Part shown: positions 11,331 through 22,358 of the stretch, piece by piece
Layout of the letters: every line of letters starts with the position of its first letter
Numbering within the stretch: position 1 is the stretch's first letter
NCBI GenBank assembly: GCA_001630475.1
Contig: KV419398.1
Coordinates: 471,825 to 535,824 of the forward strand
Reading direction: 5' to 3'
Length of the DNA: 64,000 nt
From: Sistotremastrum niveocremeum HHB9708
Taxonomy: Eukaryota; Basidiomycota; Agaricomycetes; Sistotremastrales; Sistotremastraceae
The notes under the pieces: generated by a model
Told to the model about the DNA's origin: nothing
The model's input: the letters and a program-made list of their open reading frames with translations, nothing else
Databases searched by the model: none
Position numbers and translations under genes: made by a program

Positions 11331-11892
11331 ATTGATATTGACAGAAGCTCTAGAACAAGGATTGTCTCCCTCCTAAATATCGCATGCGCTCGAGATTCCT
11401 CTGTATCAAGTCAGGCCTAAGATGTAAATGTCAGTGAATAATATTACCAGCGCCAGCGGTAAAGCAGGTGCGAAATTGAATGCCTTGGAATTCCAATCTC
11501 CGCACTCCTGCATCGAGCTTGACGACAGCAGCGCTGTCCGCGCAACCTTGGCTACAACGGCTTCTACAACAGCGTTGAACACAAGACCAGGCTCAGACAA
11601 CCCCTGAAGGCAGGGTGGGCACTCTTCGTCTTTCTCTGTCGTCTTGGAGATACGCTCACGGGCTCTCATTGTTCCGATGCATTTAAAACCTTTTTGCATC
11701 CGTGGATGTCCTCCATCTGAAACCCCGTGTCTGGAGCTGTCAAGCTCATTGCAATAGCTAAAGCCTTGATAAAGTACGTCTTTAGTTCGACCTTCAAAGC
11801 AGATACTGCCGGTCTAACCCCAAGGCAGTTTCCCCTCTGCATTAGCATCCTCAAAGCGGTATTGATTTATCCAGCTCTACTCAGTGCCCTTC
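11331..11892. other. intergenic region right of the Harbinger element
   Basis: 562 bp between the transposon and the next F-box gene. Short open frames are present but have no recognisable domain. It probably contains the old downstream flank of the first F-box gene and the promoter of the second. Confidence 0.4.
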
Positions 11893-13497
11893 ATGCCGAT
11901 CAACTCATTACCCAACGAACTTTTGTCAAATATCTTCCTCGATGCCATATCGGAAGATCAATGCGATGAAATCCACTTCAATCGATTCCCGGTTGCGAAG
12001 CACCTCACCGAGGACTTCCAATCATTTCGTTGCGTATGCCACAGATGGAACTCTGTGCTGCTGAATGATGCACGCCAATGGGATGTCTTCTATGTCAATG
12101 GCCTGGCCTCTCCAACTTTCAATTCACCAATCATCCGCTCTCGCGCGCGGCCGATCAGGATTGTCATCAAGACCAAACGCAATCCTTTCGGGTCACATAA
12201 CTGGATGCCCCTCCTCGCAACCCTCCTAAAACTAACCGTTCTCTCGAGATGCGTCGGCATCTTCCTAGAGATGGATGTGGAAGAGTTACAGTCTACTCTG
12301 CAGGAATGGAGTGACACCCCTGCACCCTTGCTCAGATCTCTTTGCTTGCGAGCAGTGTACAGTAGCACTGGTCGGGCTACCAAGCCCCTCAGGTTATTTT
12401 CGGCACACGTACCGTCCCTCAGGCGGATCATGATATCCGGCATGATCGTCGATTGGGAGCAAAGCGGTATCCCGTTTGACAAACTCCGTGTTTTGAGGGT
12501 GGAATCAGAGTTCTGGGAGATTAACACCTCGCTTTTCGGGCTAGAAAATGGCGTTGCTCAGGCCAGATCCCTCACGCAGCTTTCAATCAAGGACTCCCGC
12601 ACAACTGTGACGCTCTCATCGGCACTCATTTCTGACCGCATCGAAAGCTTAGCGCTCTCCTCAGATGATCTCGGCGTTGGCCCGCCCTTGACAGGACTCA
12701 AAGCATGCCCATCAACATTGACTTCTCTCTTCATCGGAGACCGTTTCGATTTCCACGGGGAAATTGAGCCATTCTTGGACTTTTTGGAACAGATGAAATG
12801 CCTGAAACGCTTCACATTCACAGCCAGCGTTCTCGAGTTTCCCGATATCGATGATGCGGCGACACTTCCTCTGCGCATCCACGGGCTGGGTCGCCTTCAG
12901 GAAATGCACGTGCAACTGGATGTTATTTCATCCGCTTTCGCTTTCGCATTACTCGCTTCATTTCCTTTCCAAAGCCTGAATACCCTGCAGATTAGGAGAA
13001 ACGTGTACGGTTATCAGTCTTTCTGGGACAGGGCAGCGGACATTGATATCATCTGGATGTTCCTCGACCGCCTAGATGACCGTACTTTCCCTGCACTCGA
13101 ACACCTGACATGCGACATCATGGACGGGGCAATATTGTCATTTTTTCTCCACCTTTCCCCTCACCTTGAGAGTCTCTCAGTGTATGACGAACTACACTTG
13201 GACGAAGACGAATCCATGCTATTGAAAAGTCTCACTTATGAGAAAGCATGTGAAACGGGCTTTCTCTGTCCTCGTCTAGCTAGGGTATCCATCTACATGG
13301 AGATGCCCGAAGAAGAGCGGGACAAGGCCTCCGATGCAGAATACGAGGCCTGGAAAGCTGAACGCGCCCCTTTCGCGATAAAAGTCCGCCTGGCTCGCAA
13401 GGCCGGGGCAGAACGCGGTTTGTGTAAGGAGATCGAAGAATTCGGTGAAGATGAGCAAGGTGAGGACGAGGACGATCTGGATGACTACGATGAATGA
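11893..13497 (+). CDS. F-box/LRR-like protein, 534 aa
   Basis: Single exon. The start ATG (MPINSLPNELLSNIFLDAIS) opens directly into the F-box. The second F-box helix is FRCVCHRWNSVLLNDARQW. Irregular Leu-rich repeats fill about residues 100-440. The family ending follows: FLCPRLARVSI and then ERGLCKEIEEF, with a short acidic tail (DEDDLDDYDE). It is the intact tandem paralogue of the frameshifted gene at 6936-8545; they share ARQWD and TPAPLL segments and the overall length. An SCF substrate receptor is inferred from the F-box; the ligand is unknown. Confidence 0.82.
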   Translation: MPINSLPNELLSNIFLDAISEDQCDEIHFNRFPVAKHLTEDFQSFRCVCHRWNSVLLNDARQWDVFYVNGLASPTFNSPIIRSRARPIRIVIKTKRNPFGSHNWMPLLATLLKLTVLSRCVGIFLEMDVEELQSTLQEWSDTPAPLLRSLCLRAVYSSTGRATKPLRLFSAHVPSLRRIMISGMIVDWEQSGIPFDKLRVLRVESEFWEINTSLFGLENGVAQARSLTQLSIKDSRTTVTLSSALISDRIESLALSSDDLGVGPPLTGLKACPSTLTSLFIGDRFDFHGEIEPFLDFLEQMKCLKRFTFTASVLEFPDIDDAATLPLRIHGLGRLQEMHVQLDVISSAFAFALLASFPFQSLNTLQIRRNVYGYQSFWDRAADIDIIWMFLDRLDDRTFPALEHLTCDIMDGAILSFFLHLSPHLESLSVYDELHLDEDESMLLKSLTYEKACETGFLCPRLARVSIYMEMPEEERDKASDAEYEAWKAERAPFAIKVRLARKAGAERGLCKEIEEFGEDEQGEDEDDLDDYDE

Positions 13498-14116
13498 TTG
13501 AGGAGACCGCTGCCAAAGTGGCACGGTGTCTTTGACTTTCTATAGAATCAGTAAAGGGTAGATTTTGGATCACTTCTTGCAGGCACGGACTAACTTCGTT
13601 CGAGTCAAAGTCATGCGCATGCTGTATATACCCTAGGTTGATATCCACGCTCTTTTCTAGCTCGAATTTTCCTTACTGCGGCCGTTATGAATTCCTACCG
13701 ATCTTATTCATCTTCATCCATTCTTCTTGGTCTTCGGTATAGTCTCGATATTATCTGTACGAAACTATGTTTGCCATGTGCGCACTAAATTAGAGAAAAC
13801 TGCCAATAGTACCGGGCCATAAGTTATGCCTTGATATTGGAACCTTACCAGTATCTCCGATATCCCTTCACAGTACAGGATGGCTATTTCGATGACTTTC
13901 CCTGCCTGGGAAAGGACAAGAAGTCGGCAGAATGGGAGAAAGAAAATGAAATCATTATTAGATAAGATTATGACGCGGTCACGTGTGCAAGCGCGTGACG
14001 CGAAAGTTGAGTTTCCTTTCTTGAACCGCCATCTCTTCCAGCTTTGCGTCTTAGCAGCTCGTCACAAACCTGAAGACTGAGTAGTTCTGGCAGCAAAGCA
14101 GACTCTACGTTTCAGA
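13498..14116. promoter_or_regulatory. intergenic region with MCB-like sites
   Basis: 619 bp. It holds the 3' flank of the F-box gene and the promoter of the exonuclease gene. At 13971-14005, about 110-145 bp before the ATG, there is a cluster TGACGCGGTCACGTG and GCGCGTGACGCGAAA. ACGCG cores are the binding motif of the fungal G1/S factor MBF, and CACGTG is an E-box. S-phase control of the exonuclease is only an inference. Confidence 0.35.
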
Positions 14117-15797
14117 ATGGCCGTAGCCCGAACTCTGGTTGCGCGAGAACCCGAAGCTGTTATTTCTAGGCAGCGGACGCAGTCTATTCACCGCTTGAGC
14201 AGCTCTCCGAAGACTACGAGGTAAATACATCACCAAATCCCGGTTGAATCTCTATATGACACGCTCAAGAGCCTCATACGGGTCAGGTAGAACGACAGTC
14301 AAGAATCAACGCGAACATGGCACAGTCGTTGCACCTCTCAATATCGAGCAAATCGCTGAGGCCATGGAGCCCAGAGCCCCGTTATCTTCTAGTCCCGCTA
14401 TGAACAAGACACAGCCGCAGGTAGCAGAGGACAAGCCAGCAGTCAAGCGCAAAATGCCATGGGCCGGCAAGGGTCAAAAGAAGGTCGTCGAGGAAAGACC
14501 GCCGAACTGTTATTCCTACTCTGGTTCCGGGAAGAACCCAAGGATAGTTTATCTGCGTCGTCCTTACGAAGTAGATGCCTTAGTACGTGGCTTGAAAGGG
14601 TACGCATCCAATGTTTCACTTCTTCCCTTCAGGTGACTGGAATGCCACAGGCCGCTTGGATTTGACATGGAGTGGAAGGTGTTTCATGGCTATAAGCAAG
14701 CGAAGACCGCACTCGTACAGATATGTGACGCGCAGACGATTCTTCTCATACAGCTCAGTGCTATCAAAGGTCTGTCATGATCGGTTCTTATCTTCGCCTT
14801 TCTCATGAATTGTCATTAGTCTTCCCCAAGAGTCTTAAGGTATTGTCCTAGACAAATATGCAGAGCTTCCCACTCAGAGTCCTCATTAGGAAATCCTAGA
14901 ATCACCCACCAGGATCAAGCTCGGGGTGAATATAATCAGTTGAGTCATTCGATCGATGCTCGAAGACATTCTCATCGAGAGGCTCTTCTAGATGATGGTC
15001 ACAAGCTTCTCCGAGACTTTGAGGTACATTGCGAGGGCCTCACAGATCTGACCGACTTGGCTCGCCAAGCAGATCCCGATTTCAAGTACAAAGGGCGCCT
15101 GATGAGTCTGGCTAAGATTGTCGAGAAGTACACAGAGAAGACTCTGTGGAAAGGATCGGAGAGGATGAGCAATTGGGAACTTGTTCTCAGCTCGAAGCAG
15201 CAGGAATGTAAATATCATCGAGCCCTGTTCGCCAATGAAGTACAGCTGACAAATATTCTAGATGCCGCAAACGACGCATATTGCGCTCTCGAAGTCCACG
15301 ACATTCTCAAGAAGATTGCATCCGAAAACGACATCGCCTTCGATCCTTCAAGTATCGCTCGTGCTGTACCGCAAGGGACACCTCTCGGCCCTACGCCCTC
15401 AAACGCTTCATTAAACTCCACTGCCTCTTTCACCAGCACTGCTTCAAGCACAACTACACTCACAGAGGCTCCGGTGATTGAAATGCCTCCACGGCGTCCT
15501 ACGAAACAACAACTACGTGCATATAATATGTGGCATCACATGGATATGTCGCTTCCCGACATGTGTAAATCTCTTCGCAGTGAAGATGATCCGTTGAAAG
15601 AATCCACTGTTATGTAAGTCGTGTTTGATCATCTGCAGTGAGGTCTCATCAATTACCAACCTGACAGAGGATATGTTGTCGAAGCCTTGAAAGCGGATAA
15701 AACTCTTCCCTTCAATAAGGAGGCTCTCAAGACGCTTCTTGATTGCGACCCATTCATGGTCAAACGATATGAACGCTGGATCGCAAGTCTTGCATGA
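14117..15797 (+). CDS. DEDDy 3'-5' exonuclease (WRN-exo/RNase D-like)
   Basis: Eight exons join in frame: 14117-14220, 14270-14599, 14651-14769, 14820-14839, 14890-14938, 14992-15207, 15262-15613, 15668-15797. The product is 439 aa. Residues 1-140 are basic and Ser/Pro-rich, probably disordered. The exonuclease fold follows, with motif I GFDMEW (Asp150, Glu152), motif II NIINDGHKL (Asp209) and motif III YAANDAYCALEVH (Tyr280, Asp284). This is the DEDDy signature of PF01612 enzymes. Between them lie DLTDLARQADP and LMSLAKIVEKYT. The C-terminal region (about 330-439) contains RAYNMWHHMDMSL and a helical segment. The likely role is DNA or RNA end processing; without a helicase domain it resembles stand-alone Werner-type exonucleases. 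One exon is only 20 nt. Confidence 0.85.
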
Positions 15798-16022
15798 ACA
15801 TCCCTAGAACGTGTTCATAGATCTACCTTATTGGAAATGTGTACATACACTGCGTAAGTATCTTATTTGTATTACGGAGTTGTATTTTTTCATTTGTCTT
15901 TTGTAACACCAATTGGATCTATAATTTCTCATAACAAATCAAGCACTTCATTAAGAATAGAGGGATAGCAATGAAAAGAAAGCTACATGACAGCATCAAT
16001 ATACAATACAAGGAACGATACA

Positions 16023-17974
16023 CTAGCTCTGCTTCTCCCACTCTTTGAGAACGGTCCGCATAGCATACCCTAATATGGGCGTCGTGGGCACTAGACGGGG
16101 TCCGACAGCAATTCTCAAATTCTCGTCCTCGTCCTTCTCTTCGCTCACCGTTCTCGTCCACCTCAGCTCAAGAATTCTGCCCCGGACCATGGCATCGACA
16201 GCCTCAACACCCAACTCCCTGCACAACGGGAAATATGGTATCGATCTTGGTCGTTTACCCCCTTCTTTCTCTGCGTCACTTCCGACTAGCCGTCGCATCA
16301 CAGTCAAAAGATGATCGGCGGTGAATGTTCCGATCTGCGAGTCATCACCGTTGGATGCTAGGGAAGTTGTGTTGGATGAGGGTGACCCGTGTTGCGTCAC
16401 TGCCGAATATATTTGAAAGTTTTGTACTTTGTCGTCCTCCTTGTTGGAGGGATTGACCGAATGAACCAGCTGCAGATTCAATAAAGCGTGCGCTTGGACG
16501 AAATGCGAGCTTTGTTCGACTAATGTTAAGATGAGCACGACCTAAAAGGTTGCAGAAGACTGGATGCTTACTTGTTAAATTGCCTCCGGCATTGACTGAA
16601 ACAGAAAATTAGATTCCCGACCATTGTCTAGGGAAGCCACACACCATAATCATCAAGATAGTCGCCCCAGTGAGCGAGCTTGCCACCAAAAGCATCGTAC
16701 AGTTTGTCAAAATCCAGACCAGCTTGCAGATGTTCAGGAACGTCCAGAGGAAGCCGATTCTCGAAGAAAATACGCGTTTCCGATCTCGTACAATCCCCGA
16801 TAGATATGATCTGCGGGCATTTAGATTGAGAAGGTGAGCGAGACGCGGTCAATGACGTACCTTACAGTGTTGCATGACATTGAGCTGTCTCAGCCAAGTC
16901 TGATAGAACGAGTCACTGGTCGCGTGTATGACGTGACATAGTCTATCTTGTTTAGTTAGGACGAGCATGGAATCAAGCAGGATCTTCATTGCTTCGGGAG
17001 ACTGAATCAGGGCTGGTCTGGTCTTAAGGCCGTCAGGGTGGCATATAAGGGACAACATGGCAGACGCACAGCTTGTGGGCTTCGTCGAGGAAGAAGACGG
17101 GGATCTTCTTATTTGTAACGTCCGCTTCCCTGCTCTCGGGTCCTTTGTGAGGGTGCGGTCCAGCGGGGTCATGCTCAGCTTTGTCTTTCGACTTAGACTC
17201 CACCTCGGGTTTAAAAGTCCAGTATCGCAACAGAGAACTCTAAGAGGCGGTTATGTAGAGTGAATATTGTGACAAAGGTAGAAAGACATACCTGGAAGAT
17301 TTCCATGACACGTGCAATATCTGATGTTTCGACCTTCTCTCCCTCTTTCTCGAGTCTCCGTTCGACGCCGAGGCGATCGTGTTTGAATGCCCAAGCCTCC
17401 TTCTCCCATTCTTTCCCCCATCCATCCAAGTCTTTCAACTTTCCGAAATATTCCTCCATCTGACTTGCAAGACTGAAGTAAAGGCTCTTCAAGTCTGCGA
17501 ATCCTGCGATTCGAAGGTCGAAATGCAAGACATGATACTTGTCGCTCTTGCTCAGCACTTGACGCAGGAGCGCTGTCTTTCCGACCGAGCTGGCGCCGAA
17601 TAATATTGTGAACGCTGGTATCTCCGCAAGAGCTCGTTCCAATGCCTCGAGCTCTGCATGTCGTGGAAAGAAATTGGGCAGCGGCGAGAAAGTATGAGTA
17701 GGTCGTAACTGGGCACGCTCTCGAGTTTCTTGTAGCTCCTGCCGTGCCTCTTCAAGGAGTTTACGGGATTCAGCAAGTGACCTAAGCGTGTCTCCAGGCT
17801 ATAGGAATCATTAGGCCGGTCCTTATATATTGCAATATTATTTTTGGGACATACTCTCGTGATCACGCCGAGAATCTCTCCAATGAAATGTCGCCGCTGG
17901 ACAGAAGGCAAGCTCAATCGTATCAAGGCTCTCCTCTTTGAAAGAAAGCCATAACGAACAAGTCCTGATGCCAT
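16023..17974 (-). CDS. P-loop ATPase (archaeal ATPase/ATPase_2-like)
   Basis: Multi-exon gene. Exon 1 is 17974-17855, exon 2 17798-17292, and exon 3 starts at 17239; several small exons and a large last exon follow, for roughly 570 aa. An N-terminal coiled-coil segment (SLAESRKLLEEARQELQ) precedes LPNFFPRHAELEALERAL. The Walker A motif is FGASSVGKTALL and Walker B is PVFFLDEAHKL. Next come LCHVIHATSDSFYQTWL (a sensor-like strand) and IISIGDCTRSETRIFFENRL. The C-terminal part resembles a winged-helix region. Order and motifs suit the STAND-like ATPase_2 family, whose members act as regulatory or DNA-linked ATPases. I considered Orc4 but the motifs do not fit well. Function is otherwise unknown. 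Confidence 0.65.
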
Positions 17975-18399
17975 TCAGATATGCAGACCTGCAGACGAGC
18001 GAGGCTCAGGCATGCTCACTGCTCATCGCAAGGACGCTGGCGGATCGGCCTTCGGAAGCCACCTTTCTCTTGTACTCTCACCACCACCATCAGCAGCAGC
18101 AGTCTCTGCCACTCCTTCGAACGCGACGTAGGCCGCAAGAGTCTCTGTATGCATTCATTAGCTCAACTACCGTGAGATCGCTTTCTTACTTAGTCTACAG
18201 GAGGGTAAGGTGGACCCAGAAAAACCACCTAAAACCCGCATATAGTGGTCTTTAATCTCTTCGTCTGGATTCGTCCCGTACGCCAGCTCTTTGCAAAGGG
18301 TTCCATTACCAATGATGCTGACTTGACACTGCTGAACTTCAGGATCCTTCTTTTTTTTTTGTCCTCCTTTCTTCCAGACAGCAGGCACCCTCTTTTACC
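17975..18399. promoter_or_regulatory. divergent intergenic region (ATPase / F-box)
   Basis: 425 bp holding both promoters. A pyrimidine-rich stretch with an uninterrupted T run (about 18350-18361) precedes the F-box start. No clear motif otherwise. Confidence 0.35.
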
Positions 18400-20037
18400 A
18401 TGTTTTGCGACTCCCCTTACGAAATCCGATCACGATGCTTATGGACTCTAATAAACCGCTCAAGTCTCGAAACCAATGACGAATCTGACAAGGACTCGAA
18501 GCCCAAACATCAGACGACGAATTTTCATGTGGCTCGATTGGTCTGCCGAGATTGGAACACCATCCTCGTATCGGATTCAAGATACTGGTCTAAGATATCG
18601 ATATCCGGACATGTGAACTGGGAATGGCTCGATACGATGGCCAAGCGCGCTGGAGATCATCCGCTTACGATCAGCGTAGGCAGCCTCGACACCGACGCAG
18701 CTGTAGGCCAAAATTGGCTGAAGAAAGCATTGTCGTTTCTCGAATCTCACCTTCGCTCAGCCGAAGATGTTCGCCTTCTCCTCTCTCACGAAAATGTGGC
18801 TTTTATACTAAATTGCCTGAAATCTACTCCGGCGCCTATTCTCCGAAAAATCAGACTGGGCGTTACCCGGGAGGCAAAGTCAACAGTGACCCCTCTTGAT
18901 CTCTCCTCAATTTTCGCATTCTCCTCTCCAGTATCCAAGTTGACTTCCATCGCCATATATCACGAAACGACTCCTTGGCTCCTCGCAGCCCCATCGATGG
19001 CTCAAGTAACCGATCTCACCGTCCGCATCCGTACGACAGACGACAGCTCCGGAGAGCTCGACGCGCGTCTTCCTACTCTGCAAAACCTCAACCACTTACA
19101 TCTAATCTCGTGCTCGCAACCCGTACATCTCGCTACTTGTCTCGCACTTCCCAATATTTCCTCGATGGAATCGACGAATACGATAAATGTTCTTACTTCT
19201 CCTACTCATAACTTCGAATCCAAGATCACTTCTCTTAAACTCACATGCGCCTTAGATCTCCGCGGAGATCTAGGAGTGCTACTCGACTGCCTCGACGAGC
19301 TGACTCTGCTCGAAGAATTAGTTATCGCTCCTCGCATGTGGTTTTTGCAATCTGAAACTAATCTCATTCCATCTCCCAATCCTCCTAGATCCGGTCTTCA
19401 GAGACTGCACACGATGGACCTCGAAGCGGACCTCCAATGTCCCGCCCTTGCCTTCTTGATCGTCACGAGCTTCCGGTTCCCCCAGCTGGTCAACCTAGCG
19501 ATCCGCAAAGGCATGATTGCCGCAGGCGATTGCAACATCAGAGACATTCCGGGCGCCCGCCAGTTATTGCAAAAGTTGCAAACAATAACCTTTCCAATGT
19601 TACGTCATTTGAGGCTCGATTTTCTGGAAGCCTTGCCGCTCGCCCACTTTTTCGTATCTTCTCCCTCTCTCGAAACATTGGCGGGGACAGATTGCGTCCT
19701 TCCGCCCACGAAATTCCTCCCTTTGCTCGCTCCTCGCCGTCCCACTCCAGACGCTTGGGAAATATCATGCCCACGCCTTCGAGGATTCGATCTTCGCTTT
19801 GACGATCCGGCTGATTTAGACCTATTAGACCTCGATGAAGACGATGAAGCCGACGGGGATGATTCCAAATTCGACGAAGCTTGTCTCGAATACTACGCAG
19901 CCCTGGACCAGATTGTACGCACCAGATCCCGCTTTGCGGGGGGCGGCTTGTGTGCAGAGTTAGCTTTGGAAGTTGATGGACCGTGGCGGGCTGGGGACGA
20001 TCTGTTCGGCGATGGAGGATGGCTCGGGGGCTTATAA
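18400..20037 (+). CDS. F-box/LRR-like protein, 545 aa (left sister)
   Basis: Single exon. The N-terminus SPYEIRSRCLWTLIN is an F-box first helix; FHVARLVCRDWNTILVSDSRYW completes it. The Leu-rich region carries repeated LxxLxL units. The ending has ISCPRLRGFDLRF, an acidic segment (DLDEDDEADGDD) and FAGGGLCAELALE, the family C-terminal signature. It is closest to the disrupted F-box gene at 32320-33918: both share RSRCL/QSRCL starts, PHLRG/PRLRG strands and similar length. Together the two bracket the lectin array. Its 3' end converges on lectin gene 1, only 184 bp away. A predicted SCF receptor with unknown target. Confidence 0.82.
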   Translation: MFCDSPYEIRSRCLWTLINRSSLETNDESDKDSKPKHQTTNFHVARLVCRDWNTILVSDSRYWSKISISGHVNWEWLDTMAKRAGDHPLTISVGSLDTDAAVGQNWLKKALSFLESHLRSAEDVRLLLSHENVAFILNCLKSTPAPILRKIRLGVTREAKSTVTPLDLSSIFAFSSPVSKLTSIAIYHETTPWLLAAPSMAQVTDLTVRIRTTDDSSGELDARLPTLQNLNHLHLISCSQPVHLATCLALPNISSMESTNTINVLTSPTHNFESKITSLKLTCALDLRGDLGVLLDCLDELTLLEELVIAPRMWFLQSETNLIPSPNPPRSGLQRLHTMDLEADLQCPALAFLIVTSFRFPQLVNLAIRKGMIAAGDCNIRDIPGARQLLQKLQTITFPMLRHLRLDFLEALPLAHFFVSSPSLETLAGTDCVLPPTKFLPLLAPRRPTPDAWEISCPRLRGFDLRFDDPADLDLLDLDEDDEADGDDSKFDEACLEYYAALDQIVRTRSRFAGGGLCAELALEVDGPWRAGDDLFGDGGWLGGL

Positions 20038-20221
20038 ACTTCATGCAAGCAACTGCGAGACTGGGTCAAAAAATGATAATCAATTGCTTCGTCCACTGTA
20101 CAACATGTGATCTGCACAACGCGAGTAGATACTGCGAATTCACCACAACAATTGCCTGTATCAGTCGAAACCACGAATGTGAATCCCCGTCGACACTTCT
20201 GGCACCTCAAGTGCTCAGTTC

Positions 20222-21262
20222 TCAGGTTCCGGGAAGTCGCAGTTGAGAAATGTCAACATGACCCGGAATTTGGTAGAATACACTTCCGACGCTACCGTCT
20301 TTTGCGGGCGAGAAAGACGCAGCGGCGAGGCTTCCTTGGCCTTCGGTTCTGGGTGTTGTGATATTCCCAGTAAAAGTGTTGAATTGACCTTTCCAGCTCC
20401 ACACAGAGTCCTTATACTCATGTGAGATGCGCTGAATGCCATCATCCGGCCCATCATAATAGATCCACAAGGAAGCGCTCGACCATGATAAGATGGCGAT
20501 GGTGCCAGTAGGACTGGCGGGATATGATTTAGGAAATTGATATTTAGTGGGAGAGTCGCTCGTCACTTTGGTGGCGACGATCTGATGACTGGTGTCGTGC
20601 CATGCGATTGTGATGTCGGGAGAGGTGGTGTAGCTGGCTTGGGGTGCAGCAGCGATCGGAGTGCCTTTGACAGCAGCGGCGTCGGATATTTTGGTATCGC
20701 TGACCTTCCAATCGCTGTCGTCGGCTTTCTCGGCGATGGTTTGCCGAATATAATGGGTCTTATCCTGCCAATAGACGCGGATGTGGGGGCCTTTATAAGC
20801 AACGGCGGCTAAGGCAGATACTGAAATAAGACCGGTAGCGGGAACGTCCTTTCCCCGCGACCAAGAGTTGGAATCTTTGTTCTTAACGAACTGCTGGATG
20901 GAGGGGGTATTTTCGTCGCTGATGTCGATGCAGAATATGTGGATCTCAGGATTATCAGTGGGTCGGCTGTCGGTATTGCTGTCGTCGGGGTATACGACAG
21001 CAGCGAGAGGGGTCTTGGGTCTTGGAGCCTTGAAGCATTTCTGGCTTCCAGGAACCCAGTCTTTGCCGTTGCATTGAACTTGGGTGACGTCTCCGTAAAC
21101 ATCAACGTAGTACACCCGCATATGATCATGACCTGCAGGCTGCATCGTTAGCCCTTTGTTATCACTGTCCCTGGCTTGAGATTTACCGTCAGATCCTTGC
21201 CAGTAGGCACAAGCCAACGTAGAGCCGCTGATAGCCTCTGTAGAAGCCTTGGTAGAAGCCAT
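20222..21262 (-). CDS. fungal fucose-specific lectin 1
   Basis: Two exons, 21262-21187 and 21132-20222, give 328 aa, close to Aleuria aurantia lectin. The fold expected is a six-bladed beta-propeller; blade strands visible include HMRVYYVDVYGDV, HIRVYWQDKTHYIRQT, DITIAWHDTSHQIV and LWIYYDGPDDGIQRI, with the Arg and aromatic residues that bind fucose between blades in this family (PF07938). No signal peptide, as usual for these cytoplasmic lectins. The 54-nt intron (21133-21186, GTAAAT..GCAG with a CTAAC branch site) is a multiple of three and has no stop, so unspliced mRNA would encode an 18-residue insertion. Splicing is preferred because it matches the start of the paralogues. Confidence 0.88.
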   Translation of the reverse strand: MASTKASTEAISGSTLACAYWQGSDGKSQARDSDNKGLTMQPAGHDHMRVYYVDVYGDVTQVQCNGKDWVPGSQKCFKAPRPKTPLAAVVYPDDSNTDSRPTDNPEIHIFCIDISDENTPSIQQFVKNKDSNSWSRGKDVPATGLISVSALAAVAYKGPHIRVYWQDKTHYIRQTIAEKADDSDWKVSDTKISDAAAVKGTPIAAAPQASYTTSPDITIAWHDTSHQIVATKVTSDSPTKYQFPKSYPASPTGTIAILSWSSASLWIYYDGPDDGIQRISHEYKDSVWSWKGQFNTFTGNITTPRTEGQGSLAAASFSPAKDGSVGSVFYQIPGHVDISQLRLPGT

Positions 21263-22358
21263 GCTGATGTATGCGATCAACGAGCAGAGTCTTGATTATA
21301 CAAAGTGTTGCTGAGTAGACGGGAAGGGTATGTCGAGACTTATACGAGATCTCCTCGAATATCTTTGAAAAGGTCGGCCATACTAGCAGCGCGAGTCCAT
21401 GAGGCCTGAGGCCTCTGGAGGGAATCGGCATGATTGGGTCGGTTTGGGCAAATCAAATATGGAGATTCAGATTTGCTCATCTCAATTCAATCACTAGCCA
21501 TGCGATACCGTTAGATCCAGAGCATAAACGGAGATTGGAGAATGAAGGGCATACCTTGAATCCGAACCCTTGAACAATGTCCACACACACCTCAGAAGCG
21601 AGCAACACGAGACGAAGCAAGATTAGGCTGCAAAGTCTGCATCACGATGTCCAGGCACCTGAGTGGAACCAGAATTTTTTCTCGTCCTCTGGGTAGCCAG
21701 AAAATAATGGAGCGGATGCAGCTTGCCGCGAGTAAACTCATTGATTTTCGCAAATGGATTGAGTTCGCATCAGGAACTGACAAACACCTTGCAGCGCCAG
21801 ACTAGAAAGTCCCTCGTAATCCACGGATTGGATTCTTAAAGTTCGCTGTCATTCAATGCCCGGTTCCTGACCATTCCAGCTGCGCACTGAGGACAAGTCA
21901 GGAAGCGAAATGCATAGCTCGGTTGGTTCATACATTTGAGAAGAGCCTCTAGCACAAATGACTCGGCGCATCAGCTGGTTCAGAGCACCCCAGTCTAATG
22001 CCGATGTTGATGGGAAGTTGAGAACGTAAACGAGTTCGGGAACGGAGGTAAAGGGAAGCCTGGGAATCCGGTGAATTCTTAGTTTACCGGTCAATAGCGC
22101 GTATTTGAGGGTTGCATCGTGTCTGAGCCTAACTACTGGACCGGACTCGTGCATCAATTTCATTGCATGAATCCTGAGTGAGGTGTACCAATTGTTAGTC
22201 TCGATATGATTGTCCCCACGACATTCTTGACTTGTCATCCTAGGGAACCAAATCGCCGGATTATACAGACGAAAGCAAGCCATAATAATCTACAGCAAGG
22301 CTGAGCAAGCAGTTCGCGGCGGGAGGATACATTGTGGAAGAAGAATGACACAATAGGC
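21263..22358. other. lectin 1-2 intergenic region
   Basis: 1.1 kb upstream of lectin 1. A 144-codon minus-strand frame (22283-21849) begins with ATG but has no recognised domain. It overlaps block A (22058-22090), a segment also found near 24115, 28649 and 31039. Probably the decayed remainder of a duplicated unit. Confidence 0.4.
22058..22090. repeat. array block A, copy 1
   Basis: Core CCTGGGAATCCGGTGAATTC followed by TTAGTTTACCGG. It is shared with diverged copies upstream of lectins 2, 4 and 5, evidence that flanking DNA was duplicated with the lectin genes. Confidence 0.6.

Noticed and set aside
16023-17974. Orc4 identity for the P-loop ATPase
   Set aside because: Walker motifs are present, but the sequence around them and the C-terminal part do not match Orc4; an ATPase_2-like assignment fits better.
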